Assembly (NCBI GenBank): GCA_964017235.1
Contig: OZ024935.1
Span: 7,068,001-7,132,000 of the forward strand
Source of the DNA: Sabellastarte sp. h YS-2021
Lineage: Eukaryota > Annelida > Polychaeta > Sabellida > Sabellidae
Direction: 5' to 3'
Length of the DNA stretch: 64,000 nt
Shown: positions 33,800 to 45,602 of the stretch, piece after piece
Layout: each line of letters starts with the position of its first letter
How positions within the stretch are numbered: the stretch's first letter is position 1
Made by a program: the position numbers and the translations under genes
Notes under the pieces: generated by a model
Database searches by the model: none
The model's input: only the letters and a program-made list of their open reading frames with translations
What the model was told of the DNA's origin: nothing

Positions 33800-35440
33800 A
33801 CTTTTCACATATTTTGCCCTATAATTTGGAAGTGGTAATTCTGATGAGTCTCAAACTGCGCTAGGTATAACTTTGATATGTAATCCTTGTCTGTAGAAAA
33901 TTTTAGGGCTGTAAGTTTACCCAAAGGGGTCGACTTAAGGTCTCAAAAGTGCCCACAGAGATCCAATTTATGCACTTTTTGCCACTTTCAAGCACTGTAG
34001 CTTTCAAACTATGTCTCTCATCTAAGTTAAATATCATCTGGGAATATATCTATGTGTTTTCTTATATGTGCCCCAACATTTAGGCCTTTAATGGACAGTT
34101 AACCTGTGTATCAGGACCATAAACACCCACCCGAGTGACCCTTATAAGACATTTTTCACATCTTTTTCCCTGTAACTTGGAAATGGTAAGTCTGAGAAGT
34201 TTCAAACTGTATTAGATATATATTCTGTGTGTAATCTTAGTATGTAACAGATTTTAAGTCTGAAGCTTTAATTTTGAAGGTCAAATTGAGGTCTCTAAAA
34301 GGCTCCCAAAGACCCAATATTTGGACTTTTTGCTACTTTTAAGCCCTGTGACTGTCAAACTATGTGACTGATAGAGCTCAAATCCTATCTGGGAAGATAT
34401 TAGTATGTTATTTATATATGTGCCAAAAATTAAGGCTTTAAGAAGACATTTAACCTGTGTATGAGGACCATAAATCCCCACCCGAGTGACCATTTTTAGA
34501 CATTTTTCACATATTTTTCCCTGTAACTTGGAAATGGTAAGTCTAAGAAGTTTCAAACTGTATTAGATGCATATTCTATGTGTAATCTTAGTATGTGACA
34601 AATTTTAAGTCTGAGGCTTTAATTTGAAGGCCACATTTAGGTCTCTAGAAGGCCCCATAAAGACCCAGTATTTGGACTTTTTGCCAATTTTAAGGCCTGT
34701 GACTGTTAAACTATGTGACTGATAGAGCTGAAATCTCATCTGGGAATACATTATTATGTTCTTTTTACATGTGCCAAAAATCAAGGCTTCAAGTAGACAT
34801 TTAACGTGTGCATGAGGACCTTAAACACCCACCTGAGTGACCCTTTTAAGACATTTTTCACATATTTTGCTCTGTAACTTGGAAATGGTAAGTCTGAGAA
34901 GTTTCAAACTTTATTAGATACATATTCTATGTGTAATCTTAGTATGTAACAAATTTTAAGTCTGAAGCTTTAATTTGAAAGCCACATCGAGATCTCTAAA
35001 AGGCCCACAGAGACCCAATATTTGGACTTTTTACCACCTTTAAGCCCTGTGACTGTTAAACTATGTGATTGATGGAGCTGAAATCCCATCTGGGAATGCA
35101 TTATTATGTCCTTTTTACATATGCCGAAAATCAAGGTTTTTAGTAGATATTTAACCTGTGTATGAGGGCCATAGACACTCGCCCAAGTGCCTTTTTGGAC
35201 ATTTTTTTCCGTATTTTGCCTTGTTATTTGGAAATGCTTAGTGTGACAAGTCTTAAACTGTATTATATATAATTTTTGTTTGTTATGTATGTCCCCCAAA
35301 AAGTTTCAGATCTGTTGTTTAATTGCTAAGGTCTCTTTAACAATTGTAAAATGCCCACAAAAACCCAATTTATGGACATTATGCCACTTTAAAGCCCAGT
35401 AACTGTCAAACTATGTGGGTTATAGAGCTGAAATCTTTGA
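33800..35440 (+). repeat. 350-bp tandem array in the family 3 element
   Basis: The landmark catttttcacat (or a close variant) recurs at about 33800, 34150, 34501, 34852 and 35200, close to 350 bp apart. Shared lines include cctgtaacttggaaatgg, agtttcaaactgtattag and gacccaatatttggacttt. The first and last units are the most degraded. Confidence 0.85.
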
Positions 35441-36600
35441 ATTTTTAAAAGGAAATGCCTGTCTATTTAAATTTTGAATATTAATAATGTTATGGCTATC
35501 TTAGTCTTTTAAGAACTTATTTTTGTGTGTTATACCTCTGCTTGCTGAGTTTTTAACTTTTTAAAATGAAACTGGTTAAACATATTCAAGTAGACAAAAT
35601 GGACACTTTAAGTGAGCTTTAAGTCCCAATATTAATGAAATTATATCCTTATGTAGTAAAACTAGGGGATTTTTAACCCTCAACTAGCCCAGTTTTATTC
35701 AACTTGCCTCAGTTAATTTTGACACAGCTCCTACAGTTATGAACTCATTTCAGTTGATAATCACATACTTAAAATTCTCCATTCTTTTTGTATTTGAGTA
35801 CCCCTTTTATATAGATTGTTTGTTTACCATTTATGCATCCCCCACCCGGATTCCCCCCACCCACCTCTGGGACCTCCAGCTATATTGAGTGACACTAAAT
35901 AAACAAAGGTATTTAATGATATCAGATGAGAAACAAAGAACTCAATGGGGTTGCAGATCTTGTGTAATAGTGAGAGAGGTGTGGAGAAGGGGAGAGGGGT
36001 GGGGGTGGGAGGTGGTGGGCTTCATTACATATAACACAAAGGGGAGTCAGAACTGAGATTGTGTCACATGTTTAGGTTGCATATATATGGACCACATATA
36101 TAGGTATAGAGGAAATGAATAACTGAAAACAATTTGCAAATTCTAAAAATAATATAATAAAATAATAATATAAATAATTTTTTTTTAAATAATATTTTAT
36201 TTGTGAACAAATATAGAAACAGATATGTGCTTTTGGGATTATGAATTTTAGAATGGACATTGAATCATCAATCATTTAAATACTTTGAAGGAAGATTGAA
36301 AAGTATGATGAGTTGAGTTAAAAATAATATTTTATTTGTCAACAAATATAGAAACAGATATGCTCTTTTGGGATTATTATTTTAGAATGGACATTCAATC
36401 ATCAATCATTTAAATACTTTGAAAATAGGTTTAGAGTTATCATTGCAGGAAGATTGAAAATATAATTTGAGTTATGTATTCGGCGTCTGGGGATACACCA
36501 TCTTCCTTGGAAGATATAAACAGAGTAGATTGATGTGCTGAAGTTCATATAATAATGGGTAATTATGTTTGAAAAAATTCCCGATCAAAACCTGTGGCGT
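35441..36600 (+). other. Right arm of the family 3 element
   Basis: Non-tandem AT-rich sequence with a GT/GA-rich stretch (35965-36020) and an imperfect duplication: aaataatattttatttgt and ggacattgaatcatcaatca recur at about 36185-36280 and 36325-36420. The ORF 36072-36275 covers the AT-rich first copy and is not supported. Confidence 0.55.
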
Positions 36601-36650
36601 GAGTGATGACCTGTCTGGGGATATGTTGGCGCTGAGTTGGCCCAATCTAG

Positions 36651-36935
36651 TTTAATGTACTTTTATATAATTGTGCTGTAGTCATTGACAGCTGCTATTA
36701 AATTAATAAATAAATCAATTAATAAATGTTACAGCTTCATAAATTTTAGAGTACAAATTTATGCGGTTGTATCGCTATGCAGTTGCCATGTTTTGATACT
36801 TTCTCTGCATAAATTGCACTCATACTGTTTCCTGTATATTTATAATACTGTTAACACTATTATCTTATTTCAGTCCTGCTGTTTTCTTAATATATCCCCA
36901 TGTTTACTTATGATAACTATGCCATATAAAATTTC
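36651..36935 (+). repeat. Dispersed repeat X, copy 2, right part
   Basis: Resumes at taatgtacttttatataatt and aligns with 15647-15915 (aattgtgctgtagtcat, catactttctctgcat, cccatgtttacttatgata). It is bounded on the right by the MITE cluster. Confidence 0.75.
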
Positions 36936-36937
36936 CT

Positions 36938-38656
36938 GCCCAGGGGCCGGTTTCACAAAGGGTCTTAGACTTAGCAAAGTTTTTGGCTAAGTCAGGGACT
37001 TAAATCTAAGACTTTTGTCTTACCTAGGTCCAGGGGCCGTATTCTATAAGAATACTTAGATAAGGTGACCTTAGATCTAAGTAAGGGAAGGTTTTTCTTG
37101 CACTTTGTATTCACAAAACAAAAGTTAGGAATGTTCAGTTTCATCATTTCATACTTGAAATCTGAGAAATAGTTGAAATCTAAGTTTAACTTAGAAACGA
37201 ACTAAGAATTGTTGTAGAATACGGCCCCAGGACTTAAATGGATTTCACAAATGGTGACTTAGCTAAGTCCAACTTCATCAAATAACCACAGTGGTTTTCT
37301 GTGTCATGTGACATATATCCTTCATTTGACCCATTTTATCTTAGAGTAAGTGTTGTTTTGAAATGAAAATCCTTGTTACCACATACAGACATCACAAGGA
37401 CTATTTTAGGGAGGTGGTTTGTATATTTATACTTTATTTTCAGCCATTTCAAATTTTCAAGTGGAGAAAAATTTATGACGGCCATATTAAAATCTTTGTT
37501 TACAAAAGTTAAGCCCACTCCCTGGGCCTGTATTCATGAAAGGTCTTAGACTTAGCCAGGTTTTAGGCTTAAATCCAGTCTTAAAAGTTAAAACTTTTGT
37601 GTCAGCTAAGTTTTGTCTTAAAACCATATTCACAAAGGGTGACTTAGCTAAGTCTAAGATTATCAAATAACCACAGTGGTTTTCTGTGTCATGTGACCTT
37701 TCTTTTCTATTCAAACTATACTACTGGTGACATATATCCTTCATTTAATGCATTTTATCTAAGGAAAGGTGCTGTTTTGAAATGGAAAACCTTGTTACCA
37801 CATATAAACTTCCCAAAGACTACTTTAGTGAGGTATTCTGTGTAATTATACTTTATTTATAGCCATTTCAAATTTTGAAGTGGAGAAATGTTTATGGCGG
37901 CCATATTTAAATCCTCTTTACAAAATTTAAGCCCACTACCAACCAGTCTTAAAGTTGAGCCCTTGGCTAAGCCTAAGACCAGTCTTAAATTCTTTGTGAA
38001 TACCACTAAGCCAAAGACAAAAGTCTTAGCAGTTTTGGGGCAGAAACTTGACAAAAGTCTCAACTTTAAGCCTAAGCCCTGGGGCCGATTTCACTAAAGG
38101 ACTTAAACTAAGTCCGTTTTGTGGGTAAGGCTTGGACTTAAATCTAAGACTTTGGTCTTAGCTAGAAAAATGGATTTCACAAAGGTGACTTAGCTAAGTC
38201 CAGGCTTATCATATAACCACAGTGGTTTTCTGTGTCATGTGACCTTTATGGCGGCCATATTTAAGTCCTCTTTACAAAATTTAAGCCCACTACCTCCTAG
38301 ACTTAAAAGTTAAGTCCACTGACTTAGCAATTTCATGGACTTAACTGCTTTGTGAAATCCGCTAAGTCTAAGACCACAGACTTAGCAGTTTTTTGACAAA
38401 ATTTAAGACCAAAGTCTTAGATTTAAGCCTAAATCTGGACTTAAGTCCCTTTGTGAAATCGGCCCCTGGCTAAGACATTTCGTGAATACGGGCCCAGGTG
38501 TACTTAAGTTTGAGCCCTAGACTTAGCCAAAGCTTAGAGTTTGCTGCTTTGTGAAATCGGCTAAGTGTAAGACCACAGACTTAGCATGAATTAAAGACAA
38601 AAGTCTTAACTTTAAGTCTAAGTCCAGGCTAAGTCCTTTTGTGAAACCGGGCCCAG
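36938..38656. mobile_element. Nested palindromic MITEs (M1 outer)
   Basis: M1 begins caggggccggtttcacaaag and ends with the inverse, gtgaaaccgggcccagg (38656). Inside it sit a small MITE (37029-37231, ends aggggccgtattctataag and gtagaatacggcccc) and M2 (about 37522-38497, ends ggcctgtattcatgaaagg and gtgaatacgggccc). Inside M2 lies M3 (38082-38467, ends ggggccgatttcactaaagg and ctttgtgaaatcggcccc). All are non-coding with ctaagtc/gacttag-rich arms. M1, M2 and M3 share a central block containing ataaccacagtggttttct and gtgtcatgtgacc. Confidence 0.8.
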
Positions 38657-38995
38657 GTCTCATCTTCATGATTTTAAAGGCACGGCCATCGGTGACTTTG
38701 ATGTCCTCATCATTTGCACTATTATCTTCTTAAGTCTTCATTAATCATTCTTTCATCTCCATTACATATGCCTCCTGTCTTTATAGTAGGGATGTAATGA
38801 CTCCAAATATTTTATGCCAGTTAATCGCCAAGTACTATTCTCGTTGGTAGCAAATAACCGTCGAATTTATGAAAATACCAAAAATCTGATGTCACATGTT
38901 GTTGAAGACTAACAAAACATTACATATATAAAATAAATTCAAAATACAGGACCCTAATCTGTAAAATATATTAAATTTGCTCATTTTTATGTCAG
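38657..38995. other. Unassigned AT-rich spacer
   Basis: Short stretch between the MITE cluster and element B. No repeat, exon or ORF could be supported. Confidence 0.4.
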
Positions 38996-39399
38996 CTGAC
39001 TTGTCAGTCAGCTGGCATTATGGCATCACTCTGCGGCGTGTACGTACGCGTACGCGTGAGCGACTTCTCCTCCGAAACTACAAGGCCCAGAGACATGCTG
39101 TTTTTTTTAAAAGATAGCTTATCTACCTAGCATGAAAAATTGTTCAAGGCATGCAGATCTGTTTGTTCGTCTGTTTGCTAGAGCCATTATAAGGGAGGTA
39201 CCCCCCACCCCAAGTATGAAAATGTTAACACTTTATCACAATTTTCTCATTGACTATTGCAGGGATTTCTCTGATATTTTGCACATATGTACTAGGTCAT
39301 AAGTAGATTCCCTTGTGTGAGTGTCAGACCTGGATCTTTCTTAATTATTTTTTTATGAATTTTTAAAATAATTTTTAACACTTTAAAATTAATGAAATC

Positions 39400-40660
39400 A
39401 TGCACGAAATCAATTATAACTTGAAAAGTATTGCATTTAGAGCATTTTGTTAAAATATGTTATTCAGCTACTTTTTCCATAGCTACAACATAGTGAGTAA
39501 CTTGGGTGTCTATCTCAATAGCTAAGTGAGTAATAGCTACTTTTGGTCTTTTCAGTAACTTCCATCATGAGTAAAATCACCTGTAACTTAAAAACTATTG
39601 CATTTAGAGAATTTTGTGTAAATATGTTATTCAGCTACTTTTGGGTCAGCTATAACATAGTAAAATTTCAGACCTGTAGCACATGGCATAGCCGAGTAAT
39701 AGCTACTTTTAGGTTATCACTGTTGAGTAAATCACTTACAACTTGAAAAGTATTGCATGTAGAGTATTTAGTTTCTTATGTTATTCACCTATTTTAGGGT
39801 CAGCTATAACATAGTCAAATTCCAGACCTGTTGCTCATTGCATAGCTGAGTAATAGCTACTTTGAGGTTCTTACTCAACACTAAATCATTTATAACTTGA
39901 AAAGTATTGCATTTAGAGCATTTTGTTAAAATAGTTATTCAGCTACTTTTTCCATAGCTACAACATGGTGAGTAACTTGGGTGTCTATCTCAATAGCTAA
40001 GTGAGTACCCCCGGTAATAGCTACTTTTGGACTTTTCAGTAACTTCCATCATGAGTAAAATCACCTGTAACTTAAAAACTATTGCATTTAGAGAATTTCG
40101 TGTAAATATGTTATTCAGCTACTTTTGGGTCAGCTATAACATAGTAAAATTTCAGACCTGTAGCTCATGACATAGCTGAGTAATAGCTACTTTTAGGTTA
40201 TCACTGTTGAGTAAATCACTTATAACTTCAAAACTATTGCATTTAGAGTATTTAGTTCTGATGTTATTCACCTATTTTAGGGTCAGCTATAACATAGTCA
40301 AATTCCAGACCTGTGGCTCATTGCATAGCTGAGTAATAGCTACTTTGAGGTTCTTACTCAATACTAAATCATTTATAACTTAAAAACTATTGCATTTAGA
40401 GCATTTTGTTAAAATATGTTATTCAGCTACTTTTTCCATAGCTACAACATGGTGAGTAACTTGGATGTCTATCTCAATAGCTAAGTGAGTAACAGGTACT
40501 TTGTCAGTTTTTAATGATAACCATAATGAGTAAAAGGCTTATATCTTCAAAAGTATTGCAGCTACACAATTTCTCTCAAATATGTTGTTCATCTACTTTT
40601 TGTGAACTGTAATATATTTAAATTTTCATAACTGTTGCTCAATATACAAGTGAGTAATCA
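39400..40660 (+). repeat. 155-bp tandem array in element B
   Basis: About eight units of the same repeat as at 1640-3725 (agctacttttgggtcagct, cttgaaaagtattgcattt, gcatagctgagtaatagc). Confidence 0.85.
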
Positions 40661-40669
40661 CTATTTTAT

Positions 40670-42240
40670 TGCTACTTTTAGTGAAAATGTGAAAAATCAC
40701 AAATATATCGAAAACCGTAAGAGATAGAGTGATTTCGAGCGAATTTTCGACCCGCAGGGTATTGCAAGAGTGTTCCATGCAAAGGGCAAAAATTTCAATT
40801 TTCGCCACTTTTGGCGGCCATCTTGGATTTTTGCGGAAAATGAAAAAGTGTGAATATCTCGAAAACCGTAAGAGATAGAGCGATTTCGAACGAATTTTTG
40901 ACCCGCAGGGTATTGCAAGAGTGTCCCATGCAAAGGCGAAAAATTTCAATTTTCGCCACTTTTGGGGCCATCTTGGATTTTTGCGGAAAATGAAAAAGTG
41001 TGAATATCTCGAAAACCGTAAGAGATAGAGCGATTTCGAACGAATTTTTGACCCGCATGGGTATTGCAAGAGTGTCCCATGCAAAGGCGAAAAATTTCAA
41101 TTTTCGCCACTTTTGGCGGCCATCTTGGATTTTTGCGGAAAATGAAAAAGTGTGAATATCTCGAAAACCGTAAGAGATAGAGCGATTTCGAACGAATTTT
41201 TGACCCGCAGGGTATTGCTAGAGTGTCCCATGCAAAGGGGAAAAATTTCAATTTTCGCCACTTTTGGCGGCCATCTTGGATTTTTGCTGAAAATGAAAAA
41301 GTGTGAATATCTCGAAAACCGTAAGAGATAGAGCGATTTCGAGCGAATTTTCGACCCGCAGGGTATTGCAAGAGTGTCCCATGCAAAGGGCAAAAATTTC
41401 AATTTTCGCCACTTTTGGCGGCCATCTTGGATTTTTGCGGAAAATGAAAAAGTGTGAATATCTCGAAAACCATAAGAGATAGAGCGATTTCGAGCGAATT
41501 TTCGACCCGCAGGGTATTGCAAGAGTGTCCCATGCAAAGGGCAAAAATTTCAATTTTCGCCACTTTTGGCGGCCATCTTGGATTTTTGCGGAAAATGAAA
41601 AAGTGTGAATATCTCGAAAACCGTAAGAGATAGAGCGATTTCGAGCTAATTTTCGACCCGCAGGGTATTGCAAGAGTGTCCCATGCAAAGGGCAAAAATT
41701 TCAATTTTCGCCACTTTTGGCGGCCATCTTGGATTTTTGCGGAAAATGAAAAAGTGTGAATATCTCGAAAACCGTAAGAGATAGAGCGATTTCGAGCTAA
41801 TTTTCGACCCACAGGGTATTGCAAGAGTGTCCCATGCAAAAGGGAAAAATTTCAATTTTCGCCACTTTTGGCGGCCATCTTGGATTTTTGCGGAAAATGA
41901 AAAAGTGTGAATATCTCGAAAACCGTAAGAGATAGAGCGATTTCGAGCGAATTTTCGACCCGCAGGGTATTGCAAGAGTGCCCCATGCAAAGGCGAAAAA
42001 TTTCAATTTTCGCCACTTTTGGCGGCCATCTTGGATTTTTGCGGAAAATGAAAAAGTGTGAACATTTCGAAAACTGTAAGAGATAGAGCGATTTCGAGCG
42101 AATTTGCAAGAGTGTCCCATGCAATGGGCAAAAATTTCAATTTTCGCCACTTTTGGCGGCCATCTTGGATTTTTGCGGAAAATGAAAAAGTGTGAATATC
42201 TCGAAAAACGTGAGAGACAGAGCTATTTCGCGCGGATGTT
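40670..42240 (+). repeat. 151-bp tandem array with TTGGCGGCCATCTTGG core
   Basis: About ten highly similar units 151 bp apart share atatctcgaaaaccgtaaga, gatagagcgatttcgagcga, gacccgcagggtattgc and cttttggcggccatcttgg. Overlapping minus-strand ORFs of 146 codons start every 151 bp (41097, 41248, 41399 ...) because the unit length is 1 mod 3 and all frames happen to be open; this pattern argues against coding. Confidence 0.95.
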
Positions 42241-42418
42241 TGACCCGCAGGGTAGTTTAACTTACTTTTTACACCTTAACAGTTACCTTCTTACTTTCCT
42301 TGTGAACACCATTTCCAGGGCACAACTTTTGTGTCTTTTTCTTCTGTCACTTCTACTCTGAAACTAAAAACACACAGTCAGCTGACACAGAGCCCGTTCA
42401 CGGGCACTGATTGCTTGT

Positions 42419-42775
42419 TTGTTACTCTTTATGGAAGTGGTGATATAACATCTATATGGTACTTCCTGCTTTTAAGTGAATGCATAAACAATGCACAAAA
42501 CATGGCTGTAGCTTAATGTTAACTTATTTTATGTGGCAATGTGTAAGTATTTGGTGGAGTGGGACCTTTTCCCACATTAAGCAATTACACTTAGTTCATT
42601 AAAATTGAAACCGGTGTTTAAGACTATTCTGAGCGTCAGCAATTAGTTGGCCACACATGACTTCCCTACTTTCCTGCATGGCAAAATTTTTGAAACTGAA
42701 AATTTTCTCATCAGTCATCACTTTAATTTCTGTCTTTATTAATCTTTGTATTAATTCTTGTACACATAATTTATT
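42419..42775. other. Unassigned spacer
   Basis: Between element B and the degenerate family 1 copy. ORFs 42599-42838 (minus) and 42657-42854 (plus) overlap on opposite strands and show no motif. Confidence 0.4.
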
Positions 42776-43480
42776 ATGCGTCGGATGCCTGTTTGCATAT
42801 GGGAGGAATTCTCGCGGAAGGGTCCACCGGCTCCGCAAGTTTGCCTACCTATAGCGTCTTTACTAGTGGATGGAATTTCTTCAAACTTGGCACATATAGT
42901 TAGTACCCCTGGGAAAATTTTCTGAATTTGGTGCTATGACATTTCAACCAATCAGAGAAGTCACATGACCAAAAATAGCATTTTGCTTGTCTGGATGATA
43001 ACTTAAGTAGCGTTTGTATAGAAGAATATTTGCCTGAAATTTGATATATGGATACATGGTATAAAGATCTGCAAATGATTAGATTTTGGTAGACTTCCAT
43101 TAAAAAATGACTAATTAATTAAGCATTAAAATTTTTATTAACGAGGAAAATACAGATCCCTTAACAACTTCTAAACCGTGTGAGATAGAGCGATTTCGGC
43201 GAAATTTTTGGCCTGTAGGGTATATATGTAAGATACTCCATTTTCAATTTTTGAATTTTTGACAAAACTGGAAAAACTTAAAATTGCTTGTATGTCCTAA
43301 ATCATGCGGTATAAAATGATTTCGGCAAAAGTCTCGATCCACAGGGTATCTAAGCAAGATACTCTTTTCAAAAATGTCAGCCATTTAAAATTTTCAAATG
43401 TTTGCCAAAAAACTTAAAATTGCTTGTATCTCCTAAACCATTTTAAATTGTCAGCGTAATTTTGGCACTTGTAAAACCTA
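42776..43480 (+). mobile_element. Element G: degenerate family 1 copy
   Basis: tgcgtcggatgcctgtttgc, the ccaccggctccgcaagtttg box, catttcaaccaatcagagaa, gtcacatgaccaaaaat and gtctggatgataactt align with the left flank of element D (17478-17720). About two decayed units of the cgatttcggcgaaatttttg repeat follow. No 3' terminus was recognised. Confidence 0.6.
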
Positions 43481-44141
43481 AAAGTGGAAGACTAGAGTTA
43501 CAAATTTCACCCTCACTCCTTATAGTCAGTGATTCACTTCCTAAATGGGTTGTGATGTTTTAAGGTTACTGCCTCTCTAACTAATTTGCCATTTCTGAAA
43601 CTTTGCCATGTATGGTGGATTAGTTAGATAAAATTCTCACTGTTATTGTCTGAGAACAAATTTCATCCGGAGCCAGCAAGATAGTATCAGAGTTACTAGA
43701 ACAAGTAGTGTTGATGATCCATCAGTGGACTTCTTGCAATATTTCAAAGAAGATAATAGTTGACCTTTAGTTATATTTCTTGTTTACAAGTCATTTTTTG
43801 CAATACGACAGTGTTTTTGGGGGGTTTTTTTTGTTTGTTTGTAAAAACCTTTTTGTGCCTTTTAGAGTAACCATGCAGTAAATGCCATCTGCTTCCAATG
43901 TGAAGTTTGAGTCTCTCTGTGTATTTTTCCATATCGGTGGGGTTTTCATCGACTCTGTTTCCCATGGATTTGTACAAAAAATTGTTCTACAGTGTTCTCA
44001 ACTTTTTGACTGTTTGTCTGTCTGTTTATGAAAAAAAGATATGAAGTTTTGGTGAAAATGTCACTGAAAGGCGATTTTTCACAGGAGTGCTGGTTTATGC
44101 ATTGGTGTTCATGAAATAAATGGCTGGAGCTAATCCTTATT
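43481..44141. other. Unassigned intron sequence
   Basis: No tandem period, exon or recognisable repeat. The ORF 43771-43977 (minus) lies over a T/G-rich run and has no motif. Confidence 0.4.
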
Positions 44142-44731
44142 CTGGGCTGGTATTTACGAAGGGTCTTAGACTTAGCCAGGTCTTAGGCTTAAATGTTGTC
44201 TTAAAGCTGAGACTTTTGTCTCAGCTAAGTTTTGTCTTAAAACCGTATTCACAAAGGGTGACTTAGCTAAGTCTAAGATTTTCAAATAACCACAGTGGTT
44301 TTCTGTGTCATGTGACCTTTCTTTTCTATTCAATCTATACTCTGGGTGACATATATCCTTCATTTAATGCATTTTATCTAAGGAAAAGTGCTGTTTTGAA
44401 ATGGAAAACCTTGTGACCACATATAAACTTCCAAAGACTGCTTTAGTGAGGTGTTCTGTATAATTATACTTTATTTACAGCCATTTCAAATTTTGAAGTG
44501 GAGAAAAGTTTATGGCGGCCATATTTAAGTCCTCTTTATAAAATTTAAGCCCACTACCAACCAGTCTTGAAAGATGAGCCCTTGGCTAAGCTTAAGACCA
44601 GTCTTAAATTCTTTGTGAATACCACTAAGCCTAAGACAAAAGTTTTAGCAAGTTTTGGGCAGAAACTTGAGACAAAAGTCTCAAGTTTAAGCCTAAGCCT
44701 TGGCTAAGACCTTACCTGAATACGGGCCCAG
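44142..44731. mobile_element. MITE, cttagac/gtctaag type
   Basis: Starts ctgggctggtatttacgaag and ends with the inverse, cctgaatacgggcccag. The arms are rich in ttaggcttaa and gccaagac words; the centre has aataaccacagtggttttct, gtgtcatgtgacc and atggcggccatatttaag. It is close to M2 of the nested cluster. About 590 bp, no ORF with a motif. Confidence 0.75.
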
Positions 44732-45318
44732 GGGCGGATTTCACGAAAGGTCTCAGACTTAGCCCGGTCTCAGGCTGAGCCACTGGCTCAAATCTGAGCC
44801 TTTTGGCTCAGCTAAGTCTTTGTCTCAAATGGTTTTCACAGAAGGGGTCTCAGTTGAGACCAAGCTTATTCAATAACCACAGTGGTTTTCTGTGTCATGT
44901 GACCCTTTTTTGTAGTCAAACTATTCTACTGATGGCATGTATGTTCCTTGTTTGACACATAATATCTCTGATCAAATGCTATTTTGCAGTGGGAAACCTT
45001 GTAAACATGTAAAAACACCCAAAGACTACTTCAGGGGGTTGTTTTATATAATTGTACCCTATTTTCAGCCATTTCAAATTTTGAAGTGAAGAAAGAATTA
45101 TGGCGGCCATATTTGAGCCTTTGTTTACAAAACTTAAGCCCACTTTCTACCAGTCTCAACATTTGAGCCAGTGGCTCAGCCAAAGCTGAGACTGAGACCT
45201 TTTGTGAAATCCATTAAGGCTGAGCCCATGGGCTCAAGTAAAATATTCCAATAATTTGAGACAAAAGTCTCAAGTTTGAGTCTGAGACCGGGCTAAGACC
45301 TTTCGTGAAATCCGCCCC
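44731..45318. mobile_element. MITE, ctcagac/gtctgag type, abutting the previous one
   Basis: Terminal inverted repeats ggggcggatttcacgaaagg (44731) and cctttcgtgaaatccgcccc (ending 45318) are exact over 20 bp and continue imperfectly for about 25 bp more. The central block again contains ataaccacagtggttttct, gtgtcatgtgacc and atggcggccatatttg although the arms differ from the neighbour. No ORF. Confidence 0.85.
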
Positions 45319-45602
45319 AGGCAATTAAATTAATAAAAAGTTCAGTCAAATAATGTTTTTTAATAATTTTTAAAAGCTTATAGTTTATTATTGTTCTGTG
45401 AGATAAAGCATACACACAATTGTCATTGTTATTAGAATGGAAAATTGTTACCAAGTACTTGTACTTTGGTCAGCCTCGGACAAAGCTAAGTCTGCAAATT
45501 TTTGTGAAATCAGATTCTATATATTTTAGACATTTGAGAAATACAGAGTCTAGCATGTCGCAAGACATATCTTCATTTGTCTGTCAATGTGTGTATTTCT
45601 AG

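Larger units (their letters stand above)
33392..36650 (+). mobile_element. Family 3 satellite-bearing element inserted in repeat X
   Basis: The 5' end is a hairpin TATATCCCCAGAC-GAAA-GTC-GGGGATATA (33393-33421), then a (CCG)n run. The 3' end has GTCTGGGGATAT (36613-36624), a 12-bp inverted copy of the 5' ATATCCCCAGAC, then an imperfect ttggc/ggcccaa hairpin and terminal CTAG (36647-36650) followed by T. Copy 1 of repeat X gives the empty site, ataattaaatgtac at about 15645. The core has about five 350-bp units. No ORF with a transposase motif is present; minus-strand frames 34281-34556 and 34970-35299 are repeat by-products. Confidence 0.8.
38996..42418 (+). mobile_element. Element B: family 2 satellite-bearing element
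   Basis: The 5' palindrome TGTCAGCTGAC/GTCAGCTGGCA starts near 39000, followed by a CpG-rich segment with tacgtacgcgtacgcgtg and the ggcccagagacatgctg line. The 3' end has CAGTCAGCTGACAC (42376), hairpin GCCCG-TTCA-CGGGC and ACTGATTGCTTGTT. Its flanks match element A closely, but its second core array is a 151-bp repeat rather than A's 147-bp repeat. Confidence 0.75.

Noticed and set aside
14510-36935. Repeat X copies as LTRs of a large LTR retrotransposon
   Set aside because: The two copies are in direct orientation, but there are no TG...CA ends, primer-binding site, polypurine tract or gag-pol between them, and a third copy stands alone at 59600.
40626-42150. Overlapping 90-152-codon minus-strand ORFs repeating HGTLLQYPAG-like peptides
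   Set aside because: They restart every 151 bp and run in all three frames of the tandem repeat. They have no start context, no splice framing and no known fold, so they are by-products of a repeat lacking stops.
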